From: Neomesorhizobium albiziae
GTDB lineage: Bacteria; Pseudomonadota; Alphaproteobacteria; Rhizobiales; Rhizobiaceae
DNA length: 64,000 nt
Direction: 5' to 3'
Assembly: GCF_900114255.1 (NCBI RefSeq)
Contig: NZ_FOSL01000006.1
Span: forward strand, 62,001 to 126,000
The notes below the pieces were generated by a model. The model had not been told where the DNA came from. It saw nothing but the letters and a program-made list of their open reading frames with translations, and searched no databases. Position numbers and translations under genes: made by a program. Below, piece after piece: positions 61,836-64,000 of this stretch (its first letter is position 1; each line of letters begins with the position of its first letter).

Positions 61836-63317
61836 TCAGCTGGCGCGGCGGCGGTTTGAGCCGTTGGTCCGCCTGCCGGCGCCTCTCGCCGCATCGGCAA
61901 TCGCGGCGCCGCCGACTTCCGGTGTGCCGGTTGCCTCGCGCTGCCTTGCCTTGGCCACGCGGTAGAGCCGCTCGAATGGCAGCAACTCCTTAATACGGTC
62001 GTTGAGCGTGGCAATCTCGGCGCGCAGGTCTTCGCATTCCTGTTTGTGAATATCGAGCTGCATCTGCTCCGAAGCCTGCTGGAGCGACAGCTGCGAAATG
62101 TTGGCGCTGGCGGCCGAAAGATGCAGCTTGTCGCTTTCGTTCTCCTTGCGGAGCGCGGCGAGCTTCTGTTCGGCGACCTGCCGTTCGGCCAGGGCGTCGC
62201 TCAATTGCACCTTCAGCCGCGCGACATCGTTTGCGGTTTCGGCCCGTTCGTCGGCCGCCAGTTCGAGCCGCGACTGCAGGTTCTGGATTTCCGCCTTCAG
62301 TCCGCGCATTTCGGCTGCGGCGCGCTGCGCCTCCGAGTCCCGTTCCGCGTCGGCATTGCGGGCGGCTTCGAGCATCTCGGCCTGCTTCATCTGCGCGCCT
62401 TCGTGGACTTTCTGAAGCCGCATGACCTCCTTTTCGCTCTTGGCGAGCGTGGCGAGCAGTTCGGAATAACGCGAAGCCTCATTGGCGTGGATCGTCGAAA
62501 TCTCGTCCAGCTTACGGCGCGCCTCGGCTTCGCGCTTCAGCGCGTTGTCGAGGTCGATCGAGAGATTGACGTGCTTTTCGCGCAGCACCTCGTTTTCGCG
62601 CAGCCGCCTCTCCGCCTCGACGGTCCTTGTCGACAAGGTCTTCACCAGATCGCCCAGTTCGGACTCGTTGCGCGATATCGTGTTGGTCGCTTCGACCAGT
62701 TCCAGTTTTGCCGCCGAAAGCGCGTTGCGCAGGTTTTCCTTGTCCTGGAGCAGGGCGGTTTCGCGATACTGCAACATTTCGACGGCGTTATCGCGCTCCT
62801 GCTGCCGGCGGCCGGCTTCGTGAAGCTGGTCGTGGAGCTTCCTGTTTTCGGCCATCAGCGTGGTGTTGGTGAATTCCTGCTCGTTGGCGCGATGGATGTC
62901 GGAGTGAATGATGTTGAAGAATTCGCGGGTCAGGTGATGCGATGTGGTAACTTCGGCCACTTTCGCATTGATTTCCTGCAGACATTGCTGCGCGTCGTGA
63001 TAGAGCTCGTCGAACGACGCCAGGGCCGCCAGCCGGTTTTGCGTGTGCGAGGTCAGGCGCCGCGCCGGCTGCGCATTCTCATCGGCCGGTTCGCTTTCCT
63101 CCGGCTCGGCATCCTCGTCGCCGGCCAGCAGCTCCTCCACCGAGATCAAATTGTCTTCCAGCGACTCCGAAGCTTCCGCGTCTTCCGTGGCCTCGGCTGC
63201 CGGCTGGATATCTTCCATGAAAAGGCTTTCGTCGAGGGCTTCCGCCATCTCGTCCTGTAATTCCTCGAAAGCTTTGTCTTCTTTTTCGCCGCGTTTCATG
63301 AGACCCATGAAATTCAT
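61836..63317 (-). CDS. Large coiled-coil protein with acidic N-terminus
   Basis: 493 residues. Residues 1-85 are very acidic (Asp/Glu-rich with EESEPADE), about 100-460 are long heptad-repeat coiled coil (e.g. LEAARNADAERDSEAQRAAAE), and the C-terminus is basic (RRTNGSNRRRAS). No signal peptide or membrane segment. Could be a cytoskeletal, scaffold or cell-division-related protein; none can be named. ATG at 63317 starts MNFMGLMKRGEKED with GGGG nearby; an internal ATG at 63308 is an alternative. It is divergent from the 6S RNA and cyclo-ligase genes. Confidence 0.8.
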   Translation of the reverse strand: MNFMGLMKRGEKEDKAFEELQDEMAEALDESLFMEDIQPAAEATEDAEASESLEDNLISVEELLAGDEDAEPEESEPADENAQPARRLTSHTQNRLAALASFDELYHDAQQCLQEINAKVAEVTTSHHLTREFFNIIHSDIHRANEQEFTNTTLMAENRKLHDQLHEAGRRQQERDNAVEMLQYRETALLQDKENLRNALSAAKLELVEATNTISRNESELGDLVKTLSTRTVEAERRLRENEVLREKHVNLSIDLDNALKREAEARRKLDEISTIHANEASRYSELLATLAKSEKEVMRLQKVHEGAQMKQAEMLEAARNADAERDSEAQRAAAEMRGLKAEIQNLQSRLELAADERAETANDVARLKVQLSDALAERQVAEQKLAALRKENESDKLHLSAASANISQLSLQQASEQMQLDIHKQECEDLRAEIATLNDRIKELLPFERLYRVAKARQREATGTPEVGGAAIADAARGAGRRTNGSNRRRAS

Positions 63318-63516
63318 GACTGGTACCCCGCGTTAACGAACTAAGCACTCTCTCTTCATTGTTTGGTAACCTATCTTAACATCCTGGCATTCCCATGGGG
63401 AAGCGTCCTTGAAGCATCAAAACTAAGTATAGTAAATCGCTGTGTTTTTGGTTGTCGCAACTCTTTTTTTGCGAAAATGTATTGATTTCGATTTTAAGAA
63501 ATTTGTTCTAATCCCA
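63318..63516. other. Divergent region with 6S RNA promoter
   Basis: 199 bp between the coiled-coil gene and the probable 6S RNA. It contains TTGATT (63482-63487) and TTCTAA (63506-63511), 18 bp apart, a good promoter for the RNA on the plus strand. The AT-rich segment 63410-63510 stands out from the GC-rich surroundings. Confidence 0.55.
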
Positions 63517-63691
63517 ATTTGCCCTGCTCTCGCCAGCCGGGATGCGCGTGCCTGACGTCTTCCCTATCCTTGCTCGTCTCCGGTGTGCATCGATGCTGGC
63601 TTGGCGTCAAAGTTGTCCTGGCCGTCGTTTCAAGGAAGGTGTCTCGTGGCTCCAAGCGCTAGGTTTGTGTGAAAGACTGAGGGGCGACAAT
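63517..63691 (+). ncRNA. ssrS: Probable 6S RNA
   Basis: About 175 nt from the promoter at 63482-63511 to just before the cyclo-ligase start. The ends pair: ATTTGCCC and CTC near the 5' end with GAG, GGGC and CAAT at the 3' end, with bulges. An internal stem CCTATCCTTG pairs with CAAGGAAGG over 9 bp with one bulge, and CCGGTGTGC...GCTGG makes an apical hairpin. Such a rod with a closing stem, internal loop and terminal stem, directly upstream of a 5-formyltetrahydrofolate cyclo-ligase gene, is the classic 6S RNA context. Coordinates are estimates; a covariance-model search would settle the call. Confidence 0.6.
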
Positions 63692-63692
63692 C

Positions 63693-64000
63693 ATGTCCGA
63701 TACCGATGACGAGCAGGAAAGAGGTGTGGCGGCCTATGCTTCGCCGCCATGTTTCATGCACGAATTGCAGCCGGGCTTCTCGACGAATGCGCCAAGCGCT
63801 CCCCAGGCGCGGGCCGACGTCATGCGCTGGCGCAAGGCCGAACGGGAGCGTCTCATCGCCGCCCGGCTGGCGATCCCCGCAGACGAACGCGCTGCAATGG
63901 CGCGCCGCATCGCGGATGGGCTCGACAAGGTAATCGGCAATGTTTCCAACCAGTTGATCAGTCTTTATTGGCCCTTCCGCGGGGAGCCGGACCTGCGGCC
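63693..64000 (+). CDS. 5-formyltetrahydrofolate cyclo-ligase family protein (3' end cut by window edge)
   Basis: 102 codons visible. The N-terminus is MSDTDDEQERGVAAYASPP, longer than usual. The helix MRWRKAERERLIAARLAIPA and the strand ISLYWPFRGEPD match the family, which reconverts 5-formyl-THF to 5,10-methenyl-THF with ATP; the catalytic C-terminal part is beyond the window. The ATG at 63693 has GAGGGG about 7 bases upstream, and the 6S RNA ends just before it. Confidence 0.8.
   Translation, partial: MSDTDDEQERGVAAYASPPCFMHELQPGFSTNAPSAPQARADVMRWRKAERERLIAARLAIPADERAAMARRIADGLDKVIGNVSNQLISLYWPFRGEPDLR

Noticed and set aside
1-64000. CRISPR array, IS element, prophage, rRNA or tRNA
   Set aside because: No regularly spaced direct repeats, transposase, phage structural genes or RNA operons were seen. 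I could not run a tRNA scan, so a missed tRNA cannot be fully excluded.

Overview
The window looks like a chromosomal segment of a GC-rich alphaproteobacterium of the Hyphomicrobiales (Rhizobiales). A Mesorhizobium/Phyllobacteriaceae-type genome is the best guess. Evidence is the family content: L25/Ctc with a TL5-type domain next to pth, a BA14K protein, the lpiA-acvB pair, sqdBDC sulfolipid genes, an lgt/NDUFAF7-type methyltransferase pair, an extended UvrB, and two dispersed palindromic intergenic repeat families. I see no rRNA, tRNA, CRISPR array, prophage or insertion sequence. The window is mostly housekeeping genes interleaved with small accessory modules.

Layout. 1-8.5 kb: pth-rplY, a VOC protein, a DEAD-box helicase with a DbpA-like tail, a chromate module (rhodanese-ChrB fusion plus chrA), a membrane diguanylate cyclase and prs. 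8.6-16.1 kb: lipoprotein, M24-fold protein, pgeF, then a hybrid histidine kinase on the opposite strand that splits the block, then the MidA-type methyltransferase and lgt, then a parDE toxin-antitoxin pair. 16.2-19 kb: UbiK-like, YbjN-like and CsaA-like proteins and an MFS transporter. 19.1-22.9 kb: a copper module with a MerR/CueR-type 19-bp-spacer promoter, a P1B ATPase, a DUF305 protein and a PadR regulator with a histidine-rich N-terminus. 23.3 kb: a lone atpB-like gene. 24-32.4 kb: EnvZ-type kinase, three-gene RND efflux operon, OmpR-type regulator and MarR regulator, divergent from ilvE.

33.7-40.5 kb: glycine-rich small protein, threonine-dehydratase-like enzyme with a divergent Lrp regulator, MBL hydrolase, BA14K protein, two cold-shock genes sharing a leader element, a secreted CHRDV-repeat protein, a SemiSWEET and a CapA-like protein. 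40.8-50.7 kb: a secreted protein with one EF-hand-like loop, a Tat/Ig-like protein pair, uvrB with an extended repeat-bearing tail, a VOC protein, gnd and a DLH-type hydrolase. 50.7-54.5 kb: an arylsulfatase, a protein of unknown function and a triple Kazal-like lipoprotein. 54.6-61.7 kb: a membrane-lipid locus in which acvB-lpiA (lysyl-phosphatidylglycerol) is divergent from sqdBDC (sulfoquinovosyl diacylglycerol). 61.8-64 kb: a large coiled-coil protein, a probable 6S RNA and the start of a 5-formyltetrahydrofolate cyclo-ligase gene.

The most unusual signals are RNA- or DNA-level: (i) a 104-106 bp two-hairpin repeat, one copy of which supplies the last codons and stop of the dehydratase gene; (ii) a second repeat family whose first hairpin differs between copies by compensatory changes; (iii) a near-identical 39-nt element about 170 nt upstream of both cold-shock start codons; (iv) a probable 6S RNA ending at the cyclo-ligase start codon. 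At protein level the UvrB tail repeats, the His-rich PadR regulator and the orphan atpB stand out.
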